Shown: one piece after another, positions 50,564 through 60,028 of the stretch
Layout: every line of letters begins with the position of its first letter
Position numbering within the stretch: position 1 is the stretch's first letter
Source: Alphaproteobacteria bacterium
GTDB taxonomy: Bacteria; Pseudomonadota; Alphaproteobacteria; Rickettsiales; JADKJE01
Length of the DNA stretch: 64,000 nt
Direction of reading: 5' to 3'
Assembly: GCA_016722515.1 (NCBI GenBank)
Contig: JADKJE010000002.1
Location: forward strand, 682,001 to 746,000
The notes under the pieces: generated by a model
Database searches by the model: none
Told to the model about the DNA's origin: nothing
What the model saw: only the letters and a program-made list of their open reading frames with translations
Program-made: the position numbers and the translations under genes

Positions 50564-51190
50564 ATGGTTTCTATATTAATGAAAGGACTGTATTTGTTAG
50601 CAGGGTATGTCATTGGGTCGATTCCCACGGGGTACCTCTTTATGAAATTTGGAAAAAATCAGGATATACGCACGTTAGGGTCAGGGAATATAGGTGCTAC
50701 TAATGTCTATCGCAATGCAAAGAAATCGATGGCAGCAGCTGTATTGGTGGCAGATGCCATTAAAGGGATTATTCCGGTTTTAATTGCCAGGCACTATTTA
50801 GGCGACACGATGGGATTGTGGATCGGGTTGTCTGTTGTTGTTGGGCATATCTATTCGATTTTCATGGGCTTCAGGGGAGGAAAAGGAGTGGCTACCACCA
50901 TTGGTGTGTATGCTTCAGCTTATTTTCCAGCCGTTATTTTTGCTGCCATTATTTGGGGCGCTGTGTTTAAAGCGACTAATATCGTTTCTATCGCATCAAT
51001 TGCGATGGTTTTTTTGGTTCCGTTTTTTGCCTTTATTTTCAGTTCGTCTGGCGTACAGGCATTTGTATTTATGTTCATGGGAATGATTGTCATTTATGCC
51101 CACCGTGACAACATTGTGCGTTTAATTCGTGGAGAGGAAAAACCGATCCAGGCATTTGATGCAGATAAGCAACAGCAGGATCAAACCTAA
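50564..51190 (+). CDS. plsY: Glycerol-3-phosphate acyltransferase PlsY
   Basis: 208 residues from the ATG at 50564, preceded by AAGGGA; an ATG nine codons earlier is less likely. Multi-pass membrane protein with G-S-I-P-T-G-Y-L, G-S-G-N-I-G-A-T-N-V and F-x-G-F-R-G-G-K-G-V-A-T, the three PlsY motifs. Acylates glycerol-3-phosphate from acyl phosphate in phospholipid synthesis. 24 bp before dprA. Confidence 0.96.
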   Translation: MVSILMKGLYLLAGYVIGSIPTGYLFMKFGKNQDIRTLGSGNIGATNVYRNAKKSMAAAVLVADAIKGIIPVLIARHYLGDTMGLWIGLSVVVGHIYSIFMGFRGGKGVATTIGVYASAYFPAVIFAAIIWGAVFKATNIVSIASIAMVFLVPFFAFIFSSSGVQAFVFMFMGMIVIYAHRDNIVRLIRGEEKPIQAFDADKQQQDQT

Positions 51191-51214
51191 AGGTTTGTAC
51201 GAAAGGAGTGATAG

Positions 51215-52342
51215 GTGGAGCAAATCGATAATGCGATGTTTAATGAGGAACAGAAAATTTCCTGGATGGCCTTGGCACGGGTTCCCGGGATTGGCCCTCA
51301 AACTTTTTATCAGTTAGTAGAACATATACCAACGGCTAAAGAGGCCTTTGAGTTTTTCAAGCAATCTGCATCTGGAAAAGCAGCCAAGGGCATGGCATCC
51401 AGTTTTCAAACCTATCTTATTCACGCACAACAGGAATATGAACAATGTCGACAGCGTCATATCGCCGTTCTTGGCTGGTATGAGGCGCTTTATCCCTATA
51501 AATTAAGACAGATTACATACCACCCGCCTTTTATACGCTGCTTGGGGAATAGTGCCTTACTAAACAGGGAAGCTTTAGCAATCGTTGGAACCAGAGGCGC
51601 ATCACATGCAGCCATGACCTTAGCAAAACAAATGGCGTATGAATTGAGTGCGGCTGGGTTTGTCTGCGTATCGGGCTTGGCGCGGGGAATTGATACTGCT
51701 GCGCATAAAGGGTCACTTGAAAATGGCACTATTGCCGTCGTGGCTGGCGGGCTTGATTATATTTATCCGCCTGAAAATAAATCATTGTATGATGCCATTG
51801 CCCTTCAGGGTCTGATTGTAAGTGAAATGCCGTTGGGAACAAAACCGTTAGCGAATTTTTTTCCAAGAAGAAACCGGATTATTTCGGGTTTATCGTTTGG
51901 AGTTGTGGTCATTGAAGCCGCCATGGCATCTGGATCATTAATTACAGCAAGATATGCGCTTGAACAGGGGCGTGAGGTTTATGCGGTCCCTGGTTTTCCG
52001 CTGGATCTTCGTTCTAAAGGCCCTAATTCACTGCTTAAAGAGGGGGCAATCCTGGTGGAGAACGCTAGTGACGTATTGATGATGATACCAGGTTATATTG
52101 CTCCTGCGAAGAATGACACATTTGTTAAAGAAGATGAAGATAATCATCCCAAAATGCAATCGGACGTTGACAACATCCATATAAAAATTATACAGAACTT
52201 AAACCAAACTCCGATTGCGGTCGACAATCTTATGGATTTAATCGAAGAGCCTTGTGAGCGAATCATGTCAGCTTTGGCTGAACTTGAGCTGCTCGGTGAG
52301 GTTGAGCGGCACATTGGAGGAACTATCTCAAGAGTTTATTAA
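51215..52342 (+). CDS. dprA: DNA processing protein DprA
   Basis: 375 residues from GTG with AAAGGAG upstream. N-terminal helix-hairpin-helix (V-P-G-I-G-P-Q-T), Rossmann-like core V-G-T-R-G-A-S, S-G-L-A-R-G-I-D-T-A-A-H, F-P-R-R-N-R-I-I-S-G-L and G-S-L-I-T-A-R, plus a C-terminal winged helix (I-A-V-D-N-L). Loads RecA on incoming single-stranded DNA during transformation. Its presence together with a type IV pilus-like cluster and recJ leaves natural competence possible. Confidence 0.96.
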   Translation: MEQIDNAMFNEEQKISWMALARVPGIGPQTFYQLVEHIPTAKEAFEFFKQSASGKAAKGMASSFQTYLIHAQQEYEQCRQRHIAVLGWYEALYPYKLRQITYHPPFIRCLGNSALLNREALAIVGTRGASHAAMTLAKQMAYELSAAGFVCVSGLARGIDTAAHKGSLENGTIAVVAGGLDYIYPPENKSLYDAIALQGLIVSEMPLGTKPLANFFPRRNRIISGLSFGVVVIEAAMASGSLITARYALEQGREVYAVPGFPLDLRSKGPNSLLKEGAILVENASDVLMMIPGYIAPAKNDTFVKEDEDNHPKMQSDVDNIHIKIIQNLNQTPIAVDNLMDLIEEPCERIMSALAELELLGEVERHIGGTISRVY

Positions 52343-52411
52343 ACAGGAAGTAACGATCTATCAATGGATTTAGGTTATAACCAAAAAACGTTATAAAAAG
52401 AAAGGATTGCT

Positions 52412-54994
52412 ATGAGCGCAGTGGTAGTGGTGGAATCACCAGCCAAATCAAAGACAATAAACCGGTATCTAGGTAAAGATTATCAGGTTCTAGCATCCTT
52501 TGGTCACGTCCGTGATTTGCCTTCCAAGGATGGCTCTGTAAGGCCAGATGATGATTTTGCCATGGATTATGAGGTGAGTTCTCAATCCCATAAACATATT
52601 GCTGCCATCGAAAAAGCGGTCAAAAATGCTGACACAGTCTATCTGGCAACTGACCCTGACCGCGAAGGGGAGGCCATTGCCTGGCACGTAGTAGAGGTGC
52701 TCAAGCAGCACAAAGCACTTAAAGCGGGTGTTGATGTGAAGCGTATCTCGTTCAACGAAATTACGAAATCGGCTATTCTCCAAGCTATCAAGCAGCCACG
52801 TGACATTGATATGGATCTGGTCAATGCTCAACAGGCGCGTAGAGCGCTCGATTATTTGGTGGGATTTAATTTATCGCCCGTATTGTGGAAGAAACTTCCT
52901 GGCAGTAAATCGGCAGGTCGTGTTCAATCGGTTGCGTTACGTTTAATTGTCGAACGCGAGGAGGAGATAGAGCAGTTTATAACGCAAGAATATTGGACCA
53001 TCAAAGCGTTATTGACGACCAAGGACGGTAAAGAATTTACAGCCAGCCTTGCCACGCTTCAAGGCGAGAAAGTCGAAAAATTTACCTTCACGGATGAGGC
53101 TTCTGCCACAAAGGCTTTAGCGGTATTAGAGGGTTGCCAGTTTACGGTTAGTGATATCGAAAAGAAACAACTGCGTCGTAATCCGCCACCACCTTTTACC
53201 ACAGCAACGCTTCAACAGGAAGCATCTAAGAAGCTCGGTTTTGGCGCTTCGCGGACTATGCAGCTTGCCCAGCGGTTGTATGAAGGTATTGATATGGACG
53301 GTGAAGCAACCGGCCTTATCACCTACATGCGTACCGATGGAGTGACGGTTTCTAAAGAAGCCATTGATGCGACGAGAACAATGGTTTTGCAAGAATTTGG
53401 AAAATCATATGTTCCTGCAGAACCCAGGATTTATAAAACCAAAGCTAAAAATGCCCAAGAGGCGCACGAAGCAATCAGGCCTACCGATGTAACGCGCAAA
53501 CCTAAGGAGGTCGCTACCTATCTGGATGATGCTCAATATAAACTTTATGAATTAATATGGAATCGCATGGTTGCCAGCCAGATGCAATCTGCCGTGATGG
53601 ATCAGGTTATCGTATTGATGAATGATAAACAGGGTAAGGCGGTCCTTAAAGCGGTCGGTACAACCATCGCGTTTGATGGATTCTTGGCTCTGTATCAAGA
53701 AGGCCAGGAGGATGATAGCAAAGATGAGCAGGATGCACTCCTGCCACCACTTCATCTCAACGATGATGTCAATGTGCAGGATTGGCTTAAGGATCAGCAT
53801 TTTACCCAGCCGCCAGGACGTTACAGTGAGGCTGGATTGGTCAAAAAAATGGAAGAATTAGGAATTGGCCGTCCATCGACGTATGCTTCGATCATTTCGG
53901 TGCTCCAGGATCGTGAGTATGTGGTGTTGGATAAACGCCGGTTTATTCCAGAAGAAAGGGGAAGGTTGGTCACCGCATTTTTGAAATCGTATTTTGGTCC
54001 TTATGTGGAATATAATTTCACGGCCGAACTTGAAAACGCCCTTGATGATATTTCAGCCGGTGAAATGGCCTGGAAAGAAGTGCTCCGTGGTTTTTGGAAG
54101 CCCTTTAAAGGCACGATTGATGAAGTGCAGGGGCATGATTTGACAGAGATATTAGATGTCCTCAATGAAAAATTGACGCCGCATCTATTTCAAAAGAAAG
54201 AAGATGGCAGCTATGATCGTCATTGTCCTGTCTGTAACAAAGGTGAGTTACATTTACGCATTGGCAAATTTGGCGCTTTTCTCGGGTGCAACAATTATCC
54301 TGAATGCAATAATACCCGACCTCTCCAGGGACATACTTCTGAAGAGGGTGAGCAAGGCGGAGCTGGAGCCCAATCCTTGCTTGAGGGGCCACGCTTGATT
54401 GGCAAGGATCCTGCTACCGGTATGGATGTAACGGTAAGGAAGGGACCTTATGGTCATTATTTGCAAGTAGGTGAAGCACTCAAGAGCAAAGATAAAGAAA
54501 AAGCAAAACCTAAAAGGGTATCATTGCCTAAAGGCTATTCTCCTGATTCTATTGATCTGGCCACGGCTCTTGCTGTGTTATCACTCCCCAGAGAGGTGGG
54601 AACCCATCCAGAAACAGGTAAAAAAATTGTTGCAGGTATCGGTCGCTTTGGGCCATATCTCCAGCATGACAGCAAATATGTGACTCTTAAGACCGATGAT
54701 GTATTGACTGTTGGTATTAACCGTGCCGTAGACTTGATTGCCGAATCGGCCAAAGGCGGAGCGGGAGGGAAGGCTGAGCCGTTGCGTGTTATTGGTAAAC
54801 ATCCTGATTCCCTGGAAGATATCGCTGTGTATAAGGGACGTTACGGCCCTTATATCAAATATAATGGTGATAATATCACGCTTCCTAAGAATACTGGTCC
54901 AGAACAGATTACCCTTGAGCAGGCATTGTTGCTTATCGAAACGAAGCAATCGGCGCCTAAGAAGAAAGTGGTTCGCAAGAAAAAGACGAAGTAA
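52412..54994 (+). CDS. topA: DNA topoisomerase I
   Basis: 860 residues. TOPRIM domain V-V-E-S-P-A-K-S-K-T-I and T-D-P-D-R-E-G-E-A-I-A-W-H. Catalytic tyrosine in L-I-T-Y-M-R-T-D-G at about residue 309. A C4 zinc ribbon C-P-V-C ... G-C-N-N-Y-P-E-C at about 606-629, and further ribbon-like repeats without cysteines (G-P-Y-G-H-Y, G-R-F-G-P-Y, G-R-Y-G-P-Y). Ends in a Lys-rich tail. Relaxes negative supercoils. Confidence 0.97.
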   Translation: MSAVVVVESPAKSKTINRYLGKDYQVLASFGHVRDLPSKDGSVRPDDDFAMDYEVSSQSHKHIAAIEKAVKNADTVYLATDPDREGEAIAWHVVEVLKQHKALKAGVDVKRISFNEITKSAILQAIKQPRDIDMDLVNAQQARRALDYLVGFNLSPVLWKKLPGSKSAGRVQSVALRLIVEREEEIEQFITQEYWTIKALLTTKDGKEFTASLATLQGEKVEKFTFTDEASATKALAVLEGCQFTVSDIEKKQLRRNPPPPFTTATLQQEASKKLGFGASRTMQLAQRLYEGIDMDGEATGLITYMRTDGVTVSKEAIDATRTMVLQEFGKSYVPAEPRIYKTKAKNAQEAHEAIRPTDVTRKPKEVATYLDDAQYKLYELIWNRMVASQMQSAVMDQVIVLMNDKQGKAVLKAVGTTIAFDGFLALYQEGQEDDSKDEQDALLPPLHLNDDVNVQDWLKDQHFTQPPGRYSEAGLVKKMEELGIGRPSTYASIISVLQDREYVVLDKRRFIPEERGRLVTAFLKSYFGPYVEYNFTAELENALDDISAGEMAWKEVLRGFWKPFKGTIDEVQGHDLTEILDVLNEKLTPHLFQKKEDGSYDRHCPVCNKGELHLRIGKFGAFLGCNNYPECNNTRPLQGHTSEEGEQGGAGAQSLLEGPRLIGKDPATGMDVTVRKGPYGHYLQVGEALKSKDKEKAKPKRVSLPKGYSPDSIDLATALAVLSLPREVGTHPETGKKIVAGIGRFGPYLQHDSKYVTLKTDDVLTVGINRAVDLIAESAKGGAGGKAEPLRVIGKHPDSLEDIAVYKGRYGPYIKYNGDNITLPKNTGPEQITLEQALLLIETKQSAPKKKVVRKKKTK

Positions 54995-55004
54995 AAAACG
55001 GGTG

Positions 55005-55080
55005 TCCTTCCCACCACCCCAGATTCATGCCAAAGAGGGCATGAATCTGACCCGCTTCCGCGCGGAGGGTGGTAGAAGGA
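55005..55080. repeat. Nested hairpin element between topA and rpsT
   Basis: An inner 12-bp perfect stem (cagattcatgcc / ggcatgaatctg, 55020-55049) is enclosed by an outer imperfect stem (tccttcccaccaccc with gggtggtagaagga). It follows the topA stop by about 10 bases and could end topA transcripts. Its nested shape is like a mobile palindromic element. Confidence 0.6.
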
Positions 55081-55167
55081 AGTGCAGCACTCCTTATTCC
55101 CCACCGCTGATGAGAGGAGGGGGCGAAGATAAAGCATCCTAAGATAGATATTTATAACCAAAGCCCC

Positions 55168-55196
55168 TTGACCAATAGGAAGAATTAGGGTAGATT
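55168..55196 (+). promoter_or_regulatory. Promoter of rpsT
   Basis: TTGACC (55168-55173) and TAGATT (55191-55196) with a 17-base spacer, 37 bases upstream of the rpsT ATG. Confidence 0.6.
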
Positions 55197-55232
55197 AGCC
55201 CACTCTTCATGTTTTGAAATGTAGGAAAACAC

Positions 55233-55508
55233 ATGGCTAATACATCGTCTGCAAAGAAAAAAACCCGTCAAATCGAGCGTCGTACCGAAATTAACAATGA
55301 TCGTCGTAAGCGCGTTCGTACCTTTTTAAAGAAAGCTCAGGAAGCGATTGCTAACGGCAATGTTAAAGAAGCGCAGGAAGCGTTCATTAAAGCTCAATCT
55401 GAAACGGTCAGAGGCGCTAATAGCGGTATTATGCATAAGCGTACAGCTTCTCGTAAAATAAGCCGTCTTGCTGAAAAATTGAAAGTTTTAGCAACTGGCA
55501 AAAAATAA
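55233..55508 (+). CDS. rpsT: 30S ribosomal protein S20
   Basis: 91 residues: M-A-N-T-S-S-A-K-K-K-T-R-Q, R-x-E-I-N-N-D-R-R-K-R-V-R-T and a C-terminal I-M-H-K-R-T-A-S-R-K-I-S-R-L. This matches the whole S20 family pattern and length. Followed by a strong terminator. Confidence 0.97.
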   Translation: MANTSSAKKKTRQIERRTEINNDRRKRVRTFLKKAQEAIANGNVKEAQEAFIKAQSETVRGANSGIMHKRTASRKISRLAEKLKVLATGKK

Positions 55509-55546
55509 GGTGAACAGAAGTCTTTCTTCTCGTTCGTATATTTGGT

Positions 55547-55579
55547 ATAAGAGCACCGTACGGTGCTCTTATTTTTTTA
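55547..55579 (+). terminator. Rho-independent terminator of rpsT
   Basis: A perfect 26-bp palindrome (arm ataagagcaccgt) followed directly by seven T residues; a canonical intrinsic terminator. Confidence 0.9.
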
Positions 55580-55589
55580 TTCAATATAT

Positions 55590-56804
55590 ATGATTCTGGT
55601 CGAGCAAGCTGCTGATTCAAAACTGCTGGAGATGGTGCGGTGTCTTGAGGGGCAAGAAGATGCCTGCCATGGCATCATCTTTAATTTATCAAAATTAGAT
55701 GATGTTTTTCGCAGCGATTATCAATTGCGGATTGCTCTCAATATACTGTTGGATATTCTTAAAAAAATAGATGGTGCCATTTTTCCCCTTGCTGGAGGGG
55801 ACGTTTGCTGTGTGGTAAGTGACTGCGAAGAAGAGCTCCTTCATAAAGCAATGTTCCAGTTGCGTTATTTATTTGCGGAAGATTCCTTGACCTATTTTGA
55901 AAATGGCAGTGACAATCCTGAATTCTGTTATTTTTATGATTTGTCTTACCAATATCCGCTTTTTGTTTCAATGTGCCATAAAATAACGGTAACCAAAGCA
56001 GAAGACGTTGCTTCATTTCAGAAATCCAACGTGACGGTTATTGGCAAAAATAAAGATATCGATCCTTTCCAGGCGCTAATCAACGATTTGGAAAGCATTG
56101 ATTTAAGCCGTGCAGTCTCAAGGCAGCCTGCCTGTATTATTTCTCAATCAGGTAAGCCATCGCATGTATTTGAAGAATTATCGATTGATATAGATTGGGT
56201 GATTAAGCTCCTGCGCAGAGATGATCAAGCCGGGGATATCGGGTATTTGAAAAGCCGATTAACTCCATTATTAGATCATTATCTGATTCGCACCGTGCTG
56301 TCACGTTCGATTATTTATCTTCAACACCCCGTCAGTTTTAATTTACGGCTTACTACCATTTTAGGATCTGATTTTGAGCGGCTTCAACATGTCATATTGC
56401 CAGCCAAAAGGCGATCTGTGATTATTGAATTATCATTACAGGATTTATTATCAGACTGGACGGTAGGCGTGGAAGCTAAAAAAAGAGCACAGGAAAAAGG
56501 ATACCGCACCTGTTTGGATGGTGTTGATATACAGAGTCTGCCTTTTATCCAACCGAAACAATTAGGCTTTGATTTGATCAAATTATCGGCAACCAGTGAA
56601 CAGGCACGTATTTTGTTGGATCGCAACAGTGAAGCATTAATCAAAGCGATAGAAGAATGTAATCCCAATCGGTTAATTATGGGGCATTGCCAAAATGCCA
56701 TGATGGTTGAACTCGGAAAAAGGTATGGATTGCGATTGTTCCAGGGGAGTTATATCGATTATCTTATGACAGGAAGCCTTACTGAAAAAGGCATGTTAGT
56801 GTAG
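55590..56804 (+). CDS. Degenerate EAL-domain-like protein
   Basis: 404 residues from the ATG at 55590; the longer open frame would begin inside the rpsT terminator. Residues ~290-400 look like the end of an EAL fold (Q-L-G-F-D-L-I-K-L-S-A, R-L-I-M-G-H-C-Q-N, R-Y-G-L-R-L-F-Q-G-S-Y-I). The catalytic E-A-L, N and D-D-F-G-T-G residues are missing, so phosphodiesterase activity is unlikely. The N-terminal half has no recognised domain. It may be a binding or scaffold protein. Its 3' end overlaps the convergent ldcA by 26 bp. Confidence 0.6.
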   Translation: MILVEQAADSKLLEMVRCLEGQEDACHGIIFNLSKLDDVFRSDYQLRIALNILLDILKKIDGAIFPLAGGDVCCVVSDCEEELLHKAMFQLRYLFAEDSLTYFENGSDNPEFCYFYDLSYQYPLFVSMCHKITVTKAEDVASFQKSNVTVIGKNKDIDPFQALINDLESIDLSRAVSRQPACIISQSGKPSHVFEELSIDIDWVIKLLRRDDQAGDIGYLKSRLTPLLDHYLIRTVLSRSIIYLQHPVSFNLRLTTILGSDFERLQHVILPAKRRSVIIELSLQDLLSDWTVGVEAKKRAQEKGYRTCLDGVDIQSLPFIQPKQLGFDLIKLSATSEQARILLDRNSEALIKAIEECNPNRLIMGHCQNAMMVELGKRYGLRLFQGSYIDYLMTGSLTEKGMLV

Positions 56805-57684
56805 GTGTTTCACCAAGCGAAAGTGTGCATGGGCGATTGAAAGGCAGTAATCCGTTTTCCTTTCCGTGACCAAAACCTGGAAGCCGGATGACAGGAAAAG
56901 GCAAATGCTGCGCCCATGTGTCGATTACGTAAGGAGCCAGATCCTCGCCTGTGCGGTCGGATGATTTATCGATATCACCCACCAGGAGTGCCTGGCAACC
57001 TTCAAAAATTCCAGACTGGCGAAGGTGATGAAGAATGCGGTCAATGCGGTATCCTGTTTCATTAACCTCTTCGATAAAGAGTATTTTATGTTGGCAATTA
57101 ACGTGCCAGGCAGTGCCGATGGACGTTTGCAAAAGGGATAAATTGCCGCCCGTTACTGTTGTGTGGATAGAACGTTTAGTCTGAGCCGCTTCGTTCAATG
57201 CTAAGGCCGGAATCACTGTTTCAACTAAATCACCTCTAAGAAGCGCAGATAATTGTCCTAAAATGCTTTCGGTAACGAGGTTTGTTGCTGCTTGAAACAA
57301 GACCGGCCCATGAACCGTTTGCCAATTCCATTGTTGGGTGGCAATGACATGCAAAGCAGTATTGTCGCTAAAGCCGATAAAGGTTTTTTTTCGTTTGGGC
57401 GTGGGAATCTGGCAGAGTTTATCTGCAAAGGGTGATAATCCATATCCACCGCGCAAAGCCCATATTATATCGGAATCTTCGGCATAAATTGCATCACTGA
57501 GTTGTTGGAAACGGATGGTTTCGCTGTAAAAACCAAGCGGTGATTGAGGGCTGTCTTCTGCGATTGTGTAGCGTGGGGTAAACCCCCAGCTTTCAATCAT
57601 GTGCAGACATTGACGTACAATGTCTGGTTCACAAGGCATGGAAGGAGCAACAATATCAATGATGGGTTTAGTCATCGGTTTCAT
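56779..57684 (-). CDS. ldcA: LD-carboxypeptidase (peptidase family S66)
   Basis: 301 residues. I-V-A-P-S near the N-terminus, A-L-R-G-G-Y-G at about 75, nucleophile serine in F-I-G-F-S-D-N-T-A-L, catalytic Glu in F-I-E-E-V-N-E and His in G-F-G-H-G-K-E-N: the S66 Ser-Glu-His set. Trims the terminal D-Ala from murein tetrapeptides in cell-wall recycling. Its start overlaps the prfB 3' end by 17 bp in another frame, so the two are coupled; the ATG three codons later is also possible. Confidence 0.9.
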   Translation of the reverse strand: MKPMTKPIIDIVAPSMPCEPDIVRQCLHMIESWGFTPRYTIAEDSPQSPLGFYSETIRFQQLSDAIYAEDSDIIWALRGGYGLSPFADKLCQIPTPKRKKTFIGFSDNTALHVIATQQWNWQTVHGPVLFQAATNLVTESILGQLSALLRGDLVETVIPALALNEAAQTKRSIHTTVTGGNLSLLQTSIGTAWHVNCQHKILFIEEVNETGYRIDRILHHLRQSGIFEGCQALLVGDIDKSSDRTGEDLAPYVIDTWAQHLPFPVIRLPGFGHGKENGLLPFNRPCTLSLGETPTLTCLFQ

Positions 57685-58802
57685 CCGTTGGAGTCAGTGT
57701 TTTTCCCTCAAGCTGTGCTGTCAGGCTGGCAGTAATGAAAGCGTCGAGGTTGCCATCAAGTACATCTTGAATGTTGCCAGTTTCATGTGAGGTACGCAAG
57801 TCTTTTACCAATTGATACGGGTGCAGAACATAGGAGCGAATTTGATGTCCCCAGGCATTATCTGTTTTGGAAGCATTTAATGCGTTGACTTGGGCTTGCC
57901 GTTGTTGCAGTTCGCGCTCGTAAAGACGCGAACGCAGCATGGCCATGGCCTCATCGCGGTTGCGATGCTGAGAGCGGTTATTCTGGCACTGGGCCACGAT
58001 GTTAGTCGGAAGGTGGGTTATGCGCACAGCACTATCCGTGGTGTTGACATGCTGTCCGCCAGCTCCAGATGAACGAAATGTATCAATGCGTAAGTCTTTA
58101 TCTTCAATCACAATATCGATGGAGTCGTCTATTTCTGGATAGACCCAGGCGCTGGCAAAACTGGTTTGACGCTTACCTTGACTATTAAAAGGCGAAATGC
58201 GAACTAAGCGATGGACCCCGCTTTCAGTTTTGGCCCATCCATACGCATTATGACCATTGATACGGATGGTTGCCGACTTGATGCCTGCTTCTTCACCTGG
58301 TTGCTCATCTAGTATTTCGGTTTTGAATCGATGCCGCTCTGCCCAGCGCACATACATGCGCATCATCATCAATGCCCAATCCTGAGAATCGGTACCACCG
58401 GCTCCTGCATGGATTTCCAAAAAGCAATTATTGCTGTCAGCCTCACCAGAAAAAATACACTCGATTTCAGCGAGTTTTAAATGTTTTTTGAGTTCTTCCA
58501 GTAGTTGGGCCGCTTCAAGGACAGACGGTGGATCGTTTGCTTCTTCACCTAATGTATACAGGGTTTTGGCATCATCATACTGTTGAACAAAATCATGATA
58601 TTGCTGTAAACCATTTTCAAGGCTGGTGCGCTCCTTGAGGATTTTCTGGGCTTTTTCAGGATTATCCCATAATTGAGGGTTTTCTGCCTGTTGGTTAAGT
58701 TCACTTAATCTCTTGGTTGCGCGCTCAACGTCAAAGTGACCTCCGTATGATACGTAATGAATGGTCAATTGATTCGCATAAAGTCAGGTGTTCGCTGCGC
58801 AT
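57668..58802 (-). CDS. prfB: Peptide chain release factor 2, with programmed +1 frameshift
   Basis: The zero frame starts at ATG 58802 and gives 23 codons ending R-R-S-L (CTT) followed by an in-frame TGA at 58733-58731. A +1 shift at CTT-TGA-C continues D-V-E-R-A-T-K-R-L into the rest of RF2, 377 residues in total. An internal GGAGG (58744-58740) lies three bases before CTT, as in the E. coli prfB site. Core motifs are V-R-I-S-P-F (the S-P-F stop-codon reader) and G-A-G-G-Q-H-V-N (GGQ loop). RF2 ends translation at UGA/UAA; the shift makes its synthesis self-limiting. Operonic with ldcA. Confidence 0.96.
58731..58744 (-). promoter_or_regulatory. RF2 programmed frameshift signal
   Basis: Minus-strand GGAGG, three-base spacer TCA, then CTT TGA C. 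The Shine-Dalgarno-like element, slippery CTT and stop codon have the same order and spacing as the classical prfB recoding site. Confidence 0.93.
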
Positions 58803-58933
58803 AAGCCTGTAATCCCAGTTTCTAAGACGGTTAGAGGTTAATAATACACATTTGGCTACGAGAAGTCTATGAAATGAAGCGGATGAGCTCTCTGCTTTTA
58901 ATCAAGTTGGTTGTCTTTGAATCAAGAATACAT

Positions 58934-58973
58934 AAAAAAAGCCCAATTCACTTTCGATGAATTGGGCTTTTTG
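58934..58973 (-). terminator. Terminator after the sulfate-binding protein gene (bidirectional in form)
   Basis: Stem gcccaattca / tgaattgggc with loop ctttcga, flanked by A-run and T-run on both sides. It serves the minus-strand sbp operon and could also act on plus-strand transcripts. Confidence 0.85.
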
Positions 58974-58985
58974 GAGGACAGCACA

Positions 58986-59990
58986 TTACTTCAAATAGAT
59001 CTGGTCAAAAGAACCGCCATCATCAAAGAATTCTTTCTGGGCATTTTTCCATCCGCCAAAATCATTGATGGTGATCAAATTAATTTTAGGGAATCTGCTT
59101 GCAAATTGTTTGGCAATCTCAGGATTACTAGGGCGGAAATAATGCTTGGCAATGATTTTCTGTGCCTCGTTACTGTAAAGGTAATTCAGATATTCTTTGG
59201 CAACTTCAAAATTTCCTTTTTTGTTAGCAACTTTATCTACTACAGCAACAGGGGGTTCTGCTAAAATAGAAAGAGATGGGATGATGATATCAAATTTATC
59301 TTTGCCAATTTCATTGATGGCAAGATAAGCTTCATTTTCCCAAGCAATCAGCACGTCACCAATTCCACGTTGTACGAAGGTCGTGGTTGCGCCTCTGGCT
59401 CCCGTATCCAAAACCGGAACATTTTTATAAAGCTGTTTCATAAATGCATTCGCTTTGGTTTTGTCGTTGCCGGATTGTTTCAACGCATAAGCATAGGCAG
59501 CTAAATAATTCCAGCGAGCACCACCCGATGTTTTTGGATTCGGGGTAATCACTTGAACGCCTGGGCGAACCAGATCATTCCAATCCCGAATATGTTTGGG
59601 GTTGCCTTTACGTACCAGCATCACAATGGTTGATGAATAAGGCGAGCTGTTGTTTGGAAGTTTCTTCTGCCACTCAGGTGATAATAATTGTCCTTTGCTG
59701 GCGATAGAATCAATATCATAAGCAAGCGCTAATGTTACGACATCGGCAGGAAGGCCATCAATCACGGAACGAGCCTGCTTACCCGATCCGCCGTGTGATT
59801 GTTTGATTACCACATTATCCCCTGTTTTGGCTTTCCAGAATCGTGTGAACAATGCGTTATAATCATCGTATAGCTCACGCGTAGGGTCATAAGATACATT
59901 CAGCAATTCTATGTTTTTAGCAAAAGTGGTTGCGGGGATTAGAGCAAGTCCCACTAAACCGGTTAAAATGATTTTCTTAAAAATATTCAT
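58986..59990 (-). CDS. sbp: Sulfate/thiosulfate-binding periplasmic protein
   Basis: 334 residues. Signal peptide M-N-I-F-K-K-I-I-L ... A-T-T-F-A; mature protein with L-L-N-V-S-Y-D-P-T-R-E, Q-S-H-G-G-S-G-K-Q-A, D-V-V-T-L-A-L, N-P-K-T-S-G-G-A-R-W and W-E-N-E-A. All are diagnostic of the Sbp/CysP family. Captures sulfate or thiosulfate for a CysTWA-type ABC importer, which is not in this window. Second gene after the porin, 38 bases apart with AAAGGAG before the ATG. Confidence 0.95.
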   Translation of the reverse strand: MNIFKKIILTGLVGLALIPATTFAKNIELLNVSYDPTRELYDDYNALFTRFWKAKTGDNVVIKQSHGGSGKQARSVIDGLPADVVTLALAYDIDSIASKGQLLSPEWQKKLPNNSSPYSSTIVMLVRKGNPKHIRDWNDLVRPGVQVITPNPKTSGGARWNYLAAYAYALKQSGNDKTKANAFMKQLYKNVPVLDTGARGATTTFVQRGIGDVLIAWENEAYLAINEIGKDKFDIIIPSLSILAEPPVAVVDKVANKKGNFEVAKEYLNYLYSNEAQKIIAKHYFRPSNPEIAKQFASRFPKINLITINDFGGWKNAQKEFFDDGGSFDQIYLK

Positions 59991-60028
59991 GGTATTCTCC
60001 TTTATTAAGATAACAAATAAGTTAGGTA

